Below the pieces are notes generated by a model that was given only the letters and a program-made list of their open reading frames with translations, made no database searches and was not told where the DNA came from. 64,000 nt of DNA. Origin: Trichaptum fuscoviolaceum (Eukaryota; Basidiomycota; Agaricomycetes; Hymenochaetales; Trichaptaceae). The DNA is taken from positions 2,222,156 through 2,286,155 of the forward strand of contig CAJSYZ010000006.1 in NCBI GenBank assembly GCA_910574455.1. Reading direction: 5' to 3'. The position numbers and the translations under genes were made by a program. The stretch's first letter is position 1, and each line of letters starts with the position of its first letter. Shown here in pieces: positions 1-9,484 of this stretch.

Positions 1-150
1 AATTCGGTCATGGGAACCGCCAGCTTCGAGAAGTCCTTGATAAAACGTCGGTAGAAGTTTGCGAACCCCAAGAAAGCCTGAATGTCCTTCACCTTCGCCG
101 GAGTCGGCCAGTCGGCCACCGCTTCGACCTTCTTCGGATCCATCGAGATA
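1..150 (-). CDS. Gypsy A pol, continuation beyond the LINE insertion (partial)
   Basis: The minus-strand frame carries the segment that follows the RT palm in Gypsy Pol: a [14 protein letters not shown] stretch followed by [15 protein letters not shown], the conserved RT-to-RNase H connection. It joins in phase with the pol part ending at 6561: the two bases left over at 6561 are completed by base 150. It stays open to base 1. The rest of Pol lies outside the window. Confidence 0.88.
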
Positions 151-163
151 ATTCCAGAGCCAA
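151..163. repeat. Target-site duplication of LINE L1, left copy
   Basis: ATTCCAGAGCCAA here is repeated exactly at 6561-6573. The two copies flank LINE L1, and the sequence belongs to Gypsy A pol. A 13-bp duplicate is typical for target-primed reverse transcription. Confidence 0.95.
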
Positions 164-189
164 TTTTTTTTTTTTTTTTTTTTTTTTTT
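164..189 (-). other. Poly(A) tail of LINE L1
   Basis: A run of 26 T on the plus strand corresponds to the LINE poly(A) tail. It sits directly between the target-site duplicate and the 3' UTR end (CTGCAGGAATAATAAAGCC on the minus strand). Confidence 0.93.
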
Positions 190-526
190 GGCTTTATTAT
201 TCCTGCAGTATAGCTAAGTACATGACCTATCTACAACGGAGGCGCCCGTCATCGAGGTAAACTACGAAACTGGGCGGGAGGTGCCCGCCACCGAAGGTGG
301 CGGCTAAGTGGGCGCACCGCCTATTAAAGAAAGGAAGAGGGAGAGGAGAGATTGGTTTACATATCACCACGCCCATGTCAAGGCGTAGGTGAACCTACAC
401 TACGAGCACAGATGAAGTTTAGAAAAGAGGGCGCGTCCGGGCACAGTACCTGGGCGTTAACCTGGGTAAAGCACCGTTCTGTCTGGGATCGCTGGTGCCT
501 CATACATAACAAAGAAGTAAGTTGCA

Positions 527-3500
527 TCAAAGATCAAGAGGAGGGTCTGAAACGTGACCGTTAAAATCATAAAGATCCGGGTCCGTGTCCTGAGTGCGTG
601 GTCCAAGGGCGCGCCGTACGTACACACGAAGGGTCGTCAGGTCCATGTCCTGGTCGGTTGGGAGGCCATCTAGCTCCATCATCGCAAATGCAAGGCGGAT
701 GGCAGCTGAGGTGCGCTGAGTGGGGCGGTCGAGATGCCTAGTGAACTTAAGCCACTTGCGAATCACGTCAATAAGGGGTTCATCTGCCCACTCTGTATGG
801 TGGGCTGGGAGTGGGGTGCCTTTAGGCCAGACCTTTCCAATCCAAGGGCGGAATGTCTCGCAACCACCAAGTATGTGGGCGGCGGTCTGGGCGGGCCAAG
901 GGGGATGATTGTGCCAACGACAGTAGGTGATCAGGCCGTTTCTGCGCCTATATTCTGGGCTCATGCGCATCCAGTACGCCCCGAAGGGGCCAGCGCAGCA
1001 GAGGACTTGAGCAACTGCTGAAATCTCAGCGCGGGGGTAGGTGTCCGACATTTCCATGAGTGCGCGCGGACGACGTTTTGGTGGGCCTGTGATTGCCAAG
1101 TACTTGTCGGCAGTGGAGGCAGTGGCGTGGGCGAGGTGGTCCTCCCATTGCTTCTGGGCGTTGAGGGTGTTCTGCTCGCGGAGGGCGGATATCGAAGGCA
1201 GGGAAGATGAGGGTGGCAGTTCTGTGGCTTTCTTTGCCTCTTCATCAGCCCAATCGTTTCCTGGGACGCCTGAGTGACCCGGGCACCAGTGAAACTCGAT
1301 TTTGAGGTTGGGGTGAATGTCCAGCAGGTTGGTGATGCCTGCTTTCCAAGCGAGTAGTAGGTGAGCGCCAGGTGCTGAGGGCCAGTCGCGGACAAGGCGA
1401 AGGGCGGTTAGCGAGTCTGACATGAAGGCGATGGACTCCACTTCCAGGAGGTGGCGGCCGAAGTGAGAGGCGGCCCAAGCTGGAGCAGACGCAAGGGAGA
1501 ATATCTCAGCGTCAGTGGCAGTGGCGGTTTTGGGGGAAGCGCAGTGTCTGAAGCCCAAGCGATGATGACCGCGCATAGCGACAATTGCTGAGCCAGACTT
1601 GTGCTCAAGTCTGGAGCCGTCTGTGAAGATCTGGACGGAGGTTGTGGTGCACAGAGAGTTGGCAGATGCGACAAACGCCTGGCGAGTGTCAGTGTCAACG
1701 GGACCGGCAGGGATGGCAAATTTGAGGCGTCCGCCAGCAAAGGCAAGTGGATCCTCCCAGGGAGAGTGTGTGTACGCAGGGACCTGTTGGGCAATCGGGA
1801 CACGGTCGGCAAGCGAAGAAGAATACAGGCGTGGTTTTTGTGCTGCAGGAATAGCACGTCTACCTACAGAATGAGGAGTACGCCAAAGGCGAAGAGCATG
1901 ATTAGTTTTAAGATAATTGAAATAAAACTGAAACGGAGGCATAGAGCAAAGGTAATTGGTGCTTAGCGGTGAAGCGCCTCGGTAAACACCAAGGATCCAC
2001 CTGCAAGCGGTGTTCTGGACACCCTGTAGACGAGCCACAAGGGTCTTCTGGCGGGTGCCAGTGTACCAAACCGGCGCAGCCCATGCGAGGACTGTTCTGA
2101 CGCAGGCTGAGTAGAGCTGGCGAAGGTTGAGGGCGGACATGCCTTGCTCTGTGTTGGCGAGCAGGCGAATGGCAGCGAGTGTTGAGAGGCCCTTGGAGCG
2201 CATGCGCTCAACATGGGGTTTGAAAGACAAGGCCGGATCCCACCAGATCCCCAACCACCGGAGTGGGATGGAGGGCTTAATGAGAGTGTCCTCGTCGAGT
2301 TGGACGCCCCGGGAGTCCCAGCCGCGATATCTTTGGCGACGCCCAGGGGGGTGGAAATGGAGGAGCTCGGTCTTCGCGGTCTCGATGTTGAGATTGATGT
2401 CGTTGAAGTTCGAGTTGAGGTGGTGGTAAGCGCCTACTAAGTTCCTGCAGTTGGCGGTGACTGATGTGCCAGTGATGGCAATCATGTGGTCGTCGACGTA
2501 TGCTAGGAGCTCGCAGTCAGGGTGGCGGAACCGCTGAATCGCAATTGCTGCAAAAAGAGTGGAGAGAATGGGTGAGACAGGGGAGCCCTGAGGCGTCCCA
2601 AAGTCCGGTTTGCGGACGCTAGGGAGTGTAGTGCCATCAAAAGAGATAGCAGCCTCCCGCCCGGTCATGAAAGAAAGGCACCAGTCCGCCATGTCTGGCG
2701 AACAGCCTAACTCCAAGAGCCGGTGGTGGAGGTGTTGTGGATGGACCGAGTCAAAGAAGCCTTGTATGTCCACCGCTAGGACAGAACACACTTTGTCTTC
2801 CGACTGGGCTTTCTCCACAATCTGTAAAAGGCGTTGGGCAGCGTCATAGACAGAATGCCCTTGACGACCGCCATACTGGTTTGGGGGAAGCCAGTTCTGG
2901 GTGTTAGCCAGGAACTGGAGACGGTTAGCAAGAATCTTCTCAAGGAGTTTCCCTAAGGTCTCCTCAAGAGTAATCGGTCTGTAAGACCGAGGAGAGAATT
3001 GGTCCTTCTTGTTTGGCTTCCTGGGCATTACTACCTTTGTTATCCGCCAGCACGCTGGGTGGTGGCCCAAGCGCAGACAGTCGTTGAACAAAGATAGCAC
3101 CTCCTTAGCGAAGGATCCAATCACCCATTTGAGGGGACGGTATCCGACGCCCGAGGGGCCAGGAGCAGACAAGTTGGAGGTGCCGGCCAGGGCGTCCATA
3201 AGCTCTTTCATGAGTATGGGAGGCGCCGCTGCAGAAGGTGGGGGCAGCGGGCGTAGGCCCGCTGCTGGAAGTGGTGGGGGAGGGGGAAAGTAGGTAGAAT
3301 GGAACAACTCAGCTTTCTCCTGCTCAGTAGTGGTGAAGGTGCCGTCTGGTTTCCTCAGCGAAGGCACAGGTGTAGGGCGGATGCCGAGGCCACGCTTGGC
3401 CCAGCTCCAGATGTTGGTGGAATTGGCGTCTTTCACCTGTTCTGCATAGAACACGCGACGCGCTGCTCTGGTAGTGGCTTTGAAGGCGCGTTTAGCAGCG

Positions 3501-4534
3501 GCGCGCAAACGGGCGGTAGGGGCGTCCTTAATTGCCGCGAGTGAGGATGAGCACTCAGGGGACCACCAGGGGACCTCTGTCTTGGAGCGCTTTCTGGGTT
3601 TAGTCATTGATTCCATCGCCGCCACCATTGCAGATTGAATGGCTTTGGCTTTGGCATCTAGTTCAGCCTTGTCTGACGCAGGAAGCGCAAACGCCTCATG
3701 CAGCAAGGGAAAGGCAGTAGCACACCACGCCTCTCTGTCATCATTAGACAGTCTGGGGGGCCGTGGAAGGTGGACGAATGGTCCAACTGGCACCTCCCAT
3801 GTGAGTAGGGTGTGGTCTGAGAGAGCGGAGTGGGAGCTGGTGAATGTGTCCATCACCTGCTCTGGTGGGATGTTGGGCGCAGTCCAGACCATATCGATCG
3901 GACAACGCGGCCCATCTTTACCCGGACGAGTGTCCACATCTGGGTGATGGGCAGGCTCATGTCCATGCTCTCGGAAGAAGTCATCCAAGGGTTGCCCCCT
4001 GTTTGACTCGGCATTGGAACATGGCAACTCTGACCAGGAATGATGCCGGCGATTGAAGTCGCCAGCGATCGTTAGGGAAGCGGCTATTGCCGAGGTGAGA
4101 CTGAAGAGAAACGACTCACCTGGGTAAGTGGGGGTTGGGGCTATCCTACCTGGCGCCTGCTGGCCATAGTAATTGCAGAGGCGGACAGTGTGGGTAGAGC
4201 GAACCTCAATAGTCAGGACATCAGTGCCATGTGACGCTGCACCAACGATAGACCATGAGTGTGTTGGGAGGGACCGTGAAACGTAAGTAACCACTCGCGG
4301 ACGGGTGGCCGGTGGGAGGCAGGGGACGTAACCTGGAATAGGGGGGACATTGAAGACGTCATCTCCATCTGGGTTAGTCAATGAGGGTTGGGTACCGATC
4401 TTGTACCAGGGCGGTTCCTGGATAAGCAATAGGTGTGGGGGGCAGGGGTTGTCAGCAAGAAGAGGAAAAAGAGAATGAATGGCTGCTAATGAGTGGGCAG
4501 CATTCCACTGAAGGACACGGAGTGTGTCAATCAT
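527..4534 (-). CDS. LINE L1 ORF2: endonuclease-reverse transcriptase-RNase H
   Basis: This is a 1335-residue protein. Residues 1-245 are an APE-type endonuclease (QWNAAHS near 9, IQEPPW near 38, GDFN at 158-161, SDH at 239-241). It would nick the target and provide the priming end. Residues about 440-770 are the RT, with catalytic D589 in AVDIQGFFDSV, GTPQGSPVSP at 646-655 and YVDD at 679-682. Residues about 965-1105 are RNase H with a complete acidic set: D972 (FTDGS), E1010, D1040 (SDS) and D1097 (WADE). A Cys/His patch near the C-terminus (CRWHNH...HILGGC) resembles the terminal zinc knuckle of related LINEs. The ATG overlaps the ORF1 stop as ATGA (4534-4531). No internal stop or frameshift is seen. 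Confidence 0.93.
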   Translation of the reverse strand: MIDTLRVLQWNAAHSLAAIHSLFPLLADNPCPPHLLLIQEPPWYKIGTQPSLTNPDGDDVFNVPPIPGYVPCLPPATRPRVVTYVSRSLPTHSWSIVGAASHGTDVLTIEVRSTHTVRLCNYYGQQAPGRIAPTPTYPGESFLFSLTSAIAASLTIAGDFNRRHHSWSELPCSNAESNRGQPLDDFFREHGHEPAHHPDVDTRPGKDGPRCPIDMVWTAPNIPPEQVMDTFTSSHSALSDHTLLTWEVPVGPFVHLPRPPRLSNDDREAWCATAFPLLHEAFALPASDKAELDAKAKAIQSAMVAAMESMTKPRKRSKTEVPWWSPECSSSLAAIKDAPTARLRAAAKRAFKATTRAARRVFYAEQVKDANSTNIWSWAKRGLGIRPTPVPSLRKPDGTFTTTEQEKAELFHSTYFPPPPPLPAAGLRPLPPPSAAAPPILMKELMDALAGTSNLSAPGPSGVGYRPLKWVIGSFAKEVLSLFNDCLRLGHHPACWRITKVVMPRKPNKKDQFSPRSYRPITLEETLGKLLEKILANRLQFLANTQNWLPPNQYGGRQGHSVYDAAQRLLQIVEKAQSEDKVCSVLAVDIQGFFDSVHPQHLHHRLLELGCSPDMADWCLSFMTGREAAISFDGTTLPSVRKPDFGTPQGSPVSPILSTLFAAIAIQRFRHPDCELLAYVDDHMIAITGTSVTANCRNLVGAYHHLNSNFNDINLNIETAKTELLHFHPPGRRQRYRGWDSRGVQLDEDTLIKPSIPLRWLGIWWDPALSFKPHVERMRSKGLSTLAAIRLLANTEQGMSALNLRQLYSACVRTVLAWAAPVWYTGTRQKTLVARLQGVQNTACRWILGVYRGASPLSTNYLCSMPPFQFYFNYLKTNHALRLWRTPHSVGRRAIPAAQKPRLYSSSLADRVPIAQQVPAYTHSPWEDPLAFAGGRLKFAIPAGPVDTDTRQAFVASANSLCTTTSVQIFTDGSRLEHKSGSAIVAMRGHHRLGFRHCASPKTATATDAEIFSLASAPAWAASHFGRHLLEVESIAFMSDSLTALRLVRDWPSAPGAHLLLAWKAGITNLLDIHPNLKIEFHWCPGHSGVPGNDWADEEAKKATELPPSSSLPSISALREQNTLNAQKQWEDHLAHATASTADKYLAITGPPKRRPRALMEMSDTYPRAEISAVAQVLCCAGPFGAYWMRMSPEYRRRNGLITYCRWHNHPPWPAQTAAHILGGCETFRPWIGKVWPKGTPLPAHHTEWADEPLIDVIRKWLKFTRHLDRPTQRTSAAIRLAFAMMELDGLPTDQDMDLTTLRVYVRRALGPRTQDTDPDLYDFNGHVSDPPLDL

Positions 4535-6492
4535 TCTCCTTGCTCCATAGTGTCATCGGGCGAATCAGAGTCTGAATCGGACTCATCATCGTTTGGTGAA
4601 GGGCCATACTTACGCCTCTGAGGGCACTTCACAGAGGTGGCTCTATGGGGGCCCTGACAGTTAGCGCAGAGACGGGGATGGGAGCATGGAGTGCCAGCTG
4701 GAACAGCTTCCTGAGCGCAGGTTGGGCACTTCGAGCGGTGATATTTAGTGGCATGCGGGCCGGCGCAATACGCACATGTGATGGGGGCCTTGCAGCCCCT
4801 GCTGGAATGACCAAGCGCCTGGCATCTGTCGCACTGAGAGAAGCCTGGGCGCATTGGTGGGATGGATAGGCGGAGTCGGATTCCGAAGAGCCACACGGTC
4901 AGCTTTTTGAGGAGCTTCTCGCGTAGTTCTCCTTTCTCCTTGTCTGCGAAGGTGAATATAACCGGGCAAATCTCGAGTTTCTCTTTCTCGAGTGCATCCG
5001 ATTGTGCTGTGTAATGGGGGGGGACAATGTACTGGAGGTCGCTAAGGATGGGATTGCTGTGGAACTCGGCCAGCAGATCCTCCTGAGTGTACGTCGTCCG
5101 CTGACCCTTGGGAAGAGTAGTGTCCCTAGTAGGGACCATGGAAATCCTAAGGGTGGACCGCGGACGGACCCGGGTTGCAGTGAGTACCGGTGGCACTTGC
5201 ATGGTACCCGTGTAGCAAATGGGAGCCAAGTGAGCACACAGGGCACCCGCATGGCTATCAAGAGCGCTTTCGACCGCCATGCCCTCAGTAGAGCCTGGAC
5301 GGTTAGTGAACGTGCATACGATACGGCCTTTAGTGTTGAAAACCGCAGACCGTACCAGCAGACGCTTTGTGGTGGGCAGCTCAGCAAAGAAATTACGCAC
5401 CGCAGTTGTAAGGGCGGCACCAGACTTGCGCTTAGCTGCTGGGATGTAGGGATTAGCTGTAAACACCAAGGTCGGCTCCTTGGCATACATCTTGGGTGGC
5501 GGGGGTGTGGAACGTCCTGAGGAGGGCGCCTTCTTGGGAGTGGTCCTGCCCGTGGCCTTGGAGGCTGGGGTGGTAGTGGCAGGGGGTGCTGGGGCAGCGG
5601 CCGCTGCCACCTGAGCGTAGGTGAGTGGTACTGGGGCCGGAGCTACCTGGGGGGGTGGCGGCGGGTTGATGCGAGGGGGGCGAGGTGGAGGCCGGTCGAG
5701 TAGAGTCTGCACCTGTCTGGAGAGGGTACCAACATCGCTGTTCAACTTAGTGATGCCTGCATTCTGCTTCTGCACAACGCGGACTTCCTTGATCAGCTGT
5801 CCAAGAGCCTTGTTCATAGTGGCCATGCTCTTGCTAGATGCTGGTTCGTCGTCTGGGGTGGAGGGGAGTACAAATGGTGGGGGGAGTGGGACGCCGGTTT
5901 CGGCGTGGTGTTGTTGGAAGGCAGCTGCCGCAAGGTCAGCATACTCTTTGACATTGGGGTTAGCATCCTTCCCATCCACAAGTGTCGACAGCATTGTGTA
6001 GGTTGCTGCATACAGTCCACCTAGTGTGCTGGCGTTCAACATCATTCGCTCGTGGGGGGTCTTGCTCAGGTCAGCGAAGTTGGCCGTGAGCTTGTCAGAG
6101 AGGGTGTCCCAGAGATGGTACATGCCATGTATTAGTGCCATCTCATGTTCCGGAATGGAATCAGTGGGGGGAGCAGGGCGCCCCGGTAGTGGGGACAGGA
6201 CGGAGGCCGTACGCTTCTCACCCGCGCGCGGTGTTGCCGGGAAGGCCAACGGCATATCAGCATCAGAGCTAGGTGGGAGTGGTGAGGAGGGTGGTAGTAC
6301 ATCGAGTTCCCTTTGTCTGAGCTGTACAGGCGAGCCCAGAGCCGAGGGGACGGGGGTGGCGGTCGATGTCGTTGCCGGGGCAACAACGGTGACGGAGGGG
6401 GGTTGGCCAGTGGCGGCGGCAGCAGCAGACGCTGACGACCGACCAGGTTTGGCCGTGATAGACGGTTTCTTAGATGTGTGGCTGTCTGCCAT
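4531..6492 (-). CDS. LINE L1 ORF1: Gag-like zinc-knuckle RNA-binding protein
   Basis: This is a 653-residue protein starting MADSHTSKKP. The frame is open further upstream to 6573, but only through TTG codons, one of them inside the target duplicate, so the ATG at 6492 is the sensible start. The N-terminal 150 residues and a central block are Pro/Ala/Ser-rich and probably disordered. A basic region and a conserved core follow. Near the C-terminus are three Cys/His knuckles: CDRCQALGHSSRGC, CAYCAGPH...KC and CANCQGPH...KC. Proteins of this type coat the LINE RNA and form the ribonucleoprotein particle. An acidic Asp/Ser tail follows (DDESDSDSDSPDD). The stop TGA overlaps the ORF2 ATG, implying coupled translation. 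Confidence 0.9.
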   Translation of the reverse strand: MADSHTSKKPSITAKPGRSSASAAAAATGQPPSVTVVAPATTSTATPVPSALGSPVQLRQRELDVLPPSSPLPPSSDADMPLAFPATPRAGEKRTASVLSPLPGRPAPPTDSIPEHEMALIHGMYHLWDTLSDKLTANFADLSKTPHERMMLNASTLGGLYAATYTMLSTLVDGKDANPNVKEYADLAAAAFQQHHAETGVPLPPPFVLPSTPDDEPASSKSMATMNKALGQLIKEVRVVQKQNAGITKLNSDVGTLSRQVQTLLDRPPPRPPRINPPPPPQVAPAPVPLTYAQVAAAAAPAPPATTTPASKATGRTTPKKAPSSGRSTPPPPKMYAKEPTLVFTANPYIPAAKRKSGAALTTAVRNFFAELPTTKRLLVRSAVFNTKGRIVCTFTNRPGSTEGMAVESALDSHAGALCAHLAPICYTGTMQVPPVLTATRVRPRSTLRISMVPTRDTTLPKGQRTTYTQEDLLAEFHSNPILSDLQYIVPPHYTAQSDALEKEKLEICPVIFTFADKEKGELREKLLKKLTVWLFGIRLRLSIPPMRPGFSQCDRCQALGHSSRGCKAPITCAYCAGPHATKYHRSKCPTCAQEAVPAGTPCSHPRLCANCQGPHRATSVKCPQRRKYGPSPNDDESDSDSDSPDDTMEQGE

Positions 6493-6560
6493 GCCTAACC
6501 GATGGGAGCGGGGGGGCTCGACCAAATCGGGAAGGTAGTGGTTAGAGGTCAAGAAGGATG

Positions 6561-6573
6561 ATTCCAGAGCCAA
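6561..6573. repeat. Target-site duplication of LINE L1, right copy
   Basis: This is an exact copy of the 13 bp at 151-163, next to the LINE 5' end. Confidence 0.95.
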
Positions 6574-8158
6574 TGATCATACCCAAGTACTCGATGGAGT
6601 CCTTGTGGAACTCGCACTTTTCGGGCTTACAGAACAGGTCATACTTCTCCAAACATCGGAGTACCTCCTTAACGTGTTCCTCGTGCTCCGACTCGTTCTC
6701 CGAAAAAATGCAGATGTCATCGAGGTAGATAATGACAATAACATCCAGCATATCCTTGAAGAGCTCGTTCATCATCCGCTGAAACGTAGCGGGTGCGTTC
6801 GTAAGTCCGAAAGTCATAACGGTCGGTTCGAAGTGGCCCTCCTGAGTCCGAAAAGCGGCCTTCCACTCGTCGCCTTCCTTGATGCGGATATTGTTGTATC
6901 CGGCCCGCAAGTCAAGCTTGGTGAAGACACGGGCCTTCTTCAAGGAATCGATGAGTTCCGTGGTCAGGGGAAGTGGGTACCGATTTTTGACGGTGATTTC
7001 ATTGAGTTTTCGGTAGTCAACGACCATCCGAAGCGATCCGTCCTTCTTTTTGATGAAGAAGACTGGAGCAGCGGGGGGGGACTTCGACGGTCGGATGTAA
7101 CCCTTTCGAAGGTTCTCCTCAATGAACTCCTTCAACGCTGCCCGCTCCGCCGGTGCCATAGGATAGATCTTGCTGTACGAAGGGGTCTTTCCGGGCTCCA
7201 GGTCGATCGCATGGTCAAACGGCTTCCTCTCGGGCAACCGTTCGGCCTCTGACTTCGAAAACACCTTCGCAAACTCGCGGTACTGCAGGGGGACCATCTC
7301 CTCGAAGGACTTGTCACCCTCCTTCACTGCCGACTTCTCCGCAATCGCTTGCGACCAGGTATACGAGGCCGCAACTTTATGCACAAAGTCCGGATCGTCC
7401 GCCACATAGAACTGCTCCGCGTCATGGTAGATGTCCATGTACTTTTCGGAGTACCGAAATCCGGGGGGAATCTTCGCAAGGTCGTCAGACTCACTGTCCG
7501 ACTCATCTGAATCATCACCGACTTCCGCAACGCAGACTCTCGCATGGGGCTGCGGTCGCGGTCGCATCTGTCGACTGTTCTTGCATCGTGCAGCCCGCAA
7601 CTTGCGAACGGCGCGGGGTAGCGGTTGTCCGGCTTCTACGACTCTTGCCGCTTCGACGGGGCGGCATTCATTCGGACATCGCGTAAAGCTGATGGTCTCG
7701 TCGTTCCAATCAATCTCCGGGTTATGGTGGTGTAGCCAATCTATCCCAATGATCAATGGATAGTCTCCGATGTTTGCCACTGTGGCATTGACTTCTTCTT
7801 TGTGTCCACCGATCTCCAGAGTAAGTCGGACTTGGTCTGTAATCGGACCACTCTGGTTCAGCGAATCGTCGGCGTTGTACACCTTGATCGGTCGGTCGAG
7901 AGGACAAGTACGTAGTCCGAACTTCCGCACCAACTTCTGGTTGATGATCACTGAAAATGCACCGCAGTCTAGCAGCGCTCTCATGCTCAAAATCTTTCGG
8001 CCGTCACTTATTCTCACTGGGACATGGATGAATCGACGCAAACTCTTGTGTATTAGCGAAGTACGATTGTACACAGAGGGATCGGATACATCATCATCTA
8101 ACAGCGAAAATCGGTTCGGGGTCTTCGGCAGAACGACCGCGCGCCTAGACCCACTCAA
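6561..8158 (-). CDS. Gypsy A pol, first part: protease and reverse transcriptase
   Basis: The frame begins at TTG 8158, reached by a -1 shift from gag, and there is no ATG at the junction. About 532 codons are present before the LINE insertion. An aspartic protease motif lies near residue 60-70 (RALLDCGAF, catalytic D64; Cys replaces the usual Ser/Thr). An acidic linker follows, then an RT with VVDYRKLNEITVKNRYPLP, FTKLDLRAGYNNIRIKEGDE, MTFGLTNAPATFQ and the catalytic YLDD near residue 490. The frame reaches EYLGMIIGSGI at the LINE junction and continues in phase at 150-1. The residues past the junction in the uninterrupted frame (ILLDL) belong to the LINE 5' end. Confidence 0.92.
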
Positions 8159-9420
8159 AAACCCTGACTCTTGAGAGCAGCTGCGACCGCTTTGGCGATT
8201 TCGTCAACGGTCGGAGTGCGAGCGGCATTCACGGTCGGAGTCTCGCCGCGGACTTCCTCGAGGGTCGCAGTCGGTGTCTTGGAAGCGGCGGCGGGCGGAG
8301 CGGTGGACGACGAGGCGGCGGTCTGTGAAGCCACCTTCGATCGGACATTGGATCTCTTGCTCCGCTGCGGACAGTCTCGAGCCAGATGTCCATGCTCACC
8401 GCACTGGAAGCAAAGTCCGCGGCGCATCATCTCCTCAGTGCTCAAGCGATCGATGTCCATCGCGTCGGGGTCCCGCGTAGGTCCGCGTGAAGCGGAGTGG
8501 TGTGTCTGCGAGCGGGAGCCCCAGTTCGGACTCCAGTGGTTCTGCTTGAAGCCGGTCCGACGTGCACGCAAGTCCTCATCATATTCGCAAAGAAGTCGGA
8601 CCCAATGGTCGAAGCTCTTCGTCTCCGGGATCTCCTTGCTCGCCAGATCGTAGCGGAACTGGCTGCTGAGTCCGGTCTCGAACACCAGCATCTTCCCATC
8701 CATCCCCCAGTCCACCTCCGACTCCACCAGCAATGCGCGAAACTTCGCCGCATACTCCGACACCGTGTCCTTGCCCTGGCGCAGTTTCATAAGCTCCTGT
8801 CCGGCGTGGCGCTTGATGTTCGGACGTCCGAACGCGGACTGGAGGGACTCCAGGAAGAGGTCCAAGTCGGTCATGAGAGCGGGGACTTCGGTGCCCTTGA
8901 GGGCGGCAGTTGTGTGCGGACGAGCCCACTGTTCAGCGGGCCCGCGGAGTAGCGAAGCAGCCCATAGACAGGCCATCGTCGGACTGCCTACAAACTCCTG
9001 GGGGCGCATCCGGACATAAAGTCGGACCTTCTGCGACCACTCCTCAAAGCTGATACTCTCTGTCTCCTTATCTTTCGGAGTACGCCCATAGAACGCGGGC
9101 GGGGCACCGACCTTCGGACCCTTGGGAGTGCGGGTCGCGCCTTCCTGAGAATTTCGGACAAACAGGTTCATGAAGTCGTGGAGGCGCTGGTTTTCGGCGG
9201 TCACCTCCTGCAGGTGTGACTGGAGAGGTCGGGTGGCATCATTGATAGCCTGGAGGACGTCTGGGGGGAGGTCTCCGCCCTGCTGGGGCGGTGGTGCGGT
9301 CTGGGCGGGAACAGCGCCCGGAGTCGGAGTCGGAGCAGCGCCTGGCGCGGGCGCTGCTTGCGCGGGGTTGATCGGGTCGGTCATATCTTCGTCGGAGTCT
9401 TCTTGTCCGAATCTTCCCAT
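8155..9420 (-). CDS. Gypsy A gag
   Basis: This is a 421-residue Gag starting at ATG 9420. The N-terminus is acidic then Pro/Ala-rich. A predicted coiled coil sits near residues 55-85 (LQSHLQEVTAENQRL). The retrotransposon gag fold spans about 105-290 (FEEWSQKVRLYV, LLRGPAEQWA, KLRQGKDTVSEYAAKFRAL). A CCHC zinc knuckle near 338-351 (CFQCGEHGHLARDC) binds RNA. The Ser/Ala-rich tail ends at TGA 8157-8155 directly after a slippery heptamer. Gag would assemble the cytoplasmic virus-like particle. Confidence 0.92.
   Translation of the reverse strand: MGRFGQEDSDEDMTDPINPAQAAPAPGAAPTPTPGAVPAQTAPPPQQGGDLPPDVLQAINDATRPLQSHLQEVTAENQRLHDFMNLFVRNSQEGATRTPKGPKVGAPPAFYGRTPKDKETESISFEEWSQKVRLYVRMRPQEFVGSPTMACLWAASLLRGPAEQWARPHTTAALKGTEVPALMTDLDLFLESLQSAFGRPNIKRHAGQELMKLRQGKDTVSEYAAKFRALLVESEVDWGMDGKMLVFETGLSSQFRYDLASKEIPETKSFDHWVRLLCEYDEDLRARRTGFKQNHWSPNWGSRSQTHHSASRGPTRDPDAMDIDRLSTEEMMRRGLCFQCGEHGHLARDCPQRSKRSNVRSKVASQTAASSSTAPPAAASKTPTATLEEVRGETPTVNAARTPTVDEIAKAVAAALKSQGF
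8158..8164 (-). promoter_or_regulatory. Gypsy A -1 frameshift heptamer at the gag-pol junction
   Basis: On the minus strand the gag codons read CAG GGT TTT TGA. The heptamer G GGT TTT fits the X XXY YYZ rule and is followed at once by the gag stop. A -1 slip continues into pol as TTG AGT GGG. The same heptamer class (GGGUUUU) is an established slippery site in barley yellow dwarf virus. A downstream stimulatory structure was not evaluated. Confidence 0.8.
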
Positions 9421-9484
9421 TCAGAGGGATCAAAAATCGGTCGGTGCAATTGCAGGGCGTCGAAAGAACAAACTTTTGGCCTAA
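9421..9484 (-). promoter_or_regulatory. Gypsy A leader with 11-nt self-primer binding site (9472-9482)
   Basis: Read on the minus strand, the LTR ends at 9485 (TAACA). Two bases (TT) follow, then AGGCCAAAAGT at 9482-9472. This is the exact reverse complement of ACTTTTGGCCT inside the LTR (9666-9656 on the minus strand). An 11-nt internal complement two bases from the LTR is the Tf1/sushi self-priming arrangement, in which the mRNA 5' end is cleaved and primes reverse transcription instead of a tRNA. The site sits just upstream of the gag ATG. Confidence 0.8.

Larger units (their letters stand above)
164..6560 (-). mobile_element. LINE L1: complete Tad1/I-like non-LTR retrotransposon
   Basis: This 6397-bp element has a 13-bp target duplication and a poly(A) tail of 26 A on the minus strand. 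An AATAAA lies just before the tail, and the two ORFs are open throughout. The 5' end (6560, beginning CATCCTTCTTGACC) is shared with LINE B at 28781, so this is the true 5' terminus and the 5' UTR is only 68 nt. The domain order (zinc-knuckle ORF1; APE, RT, RNase H in ORF2) fits the Tad1/I group of LINEs known from fungi. It looks full length and potentially autonomous. Insertion into Gypsy A pol makes it younger than Gypsy A. Confidence 0.93.

Noticed and set aside
6493..6573. Longer LINE ORF1 starting at 6573
   Set aside because: The extra codons rely on TTG, and the first lie inside the target-site duplicate, outside the element. LINE B also shows ATG only at the MADSH position.
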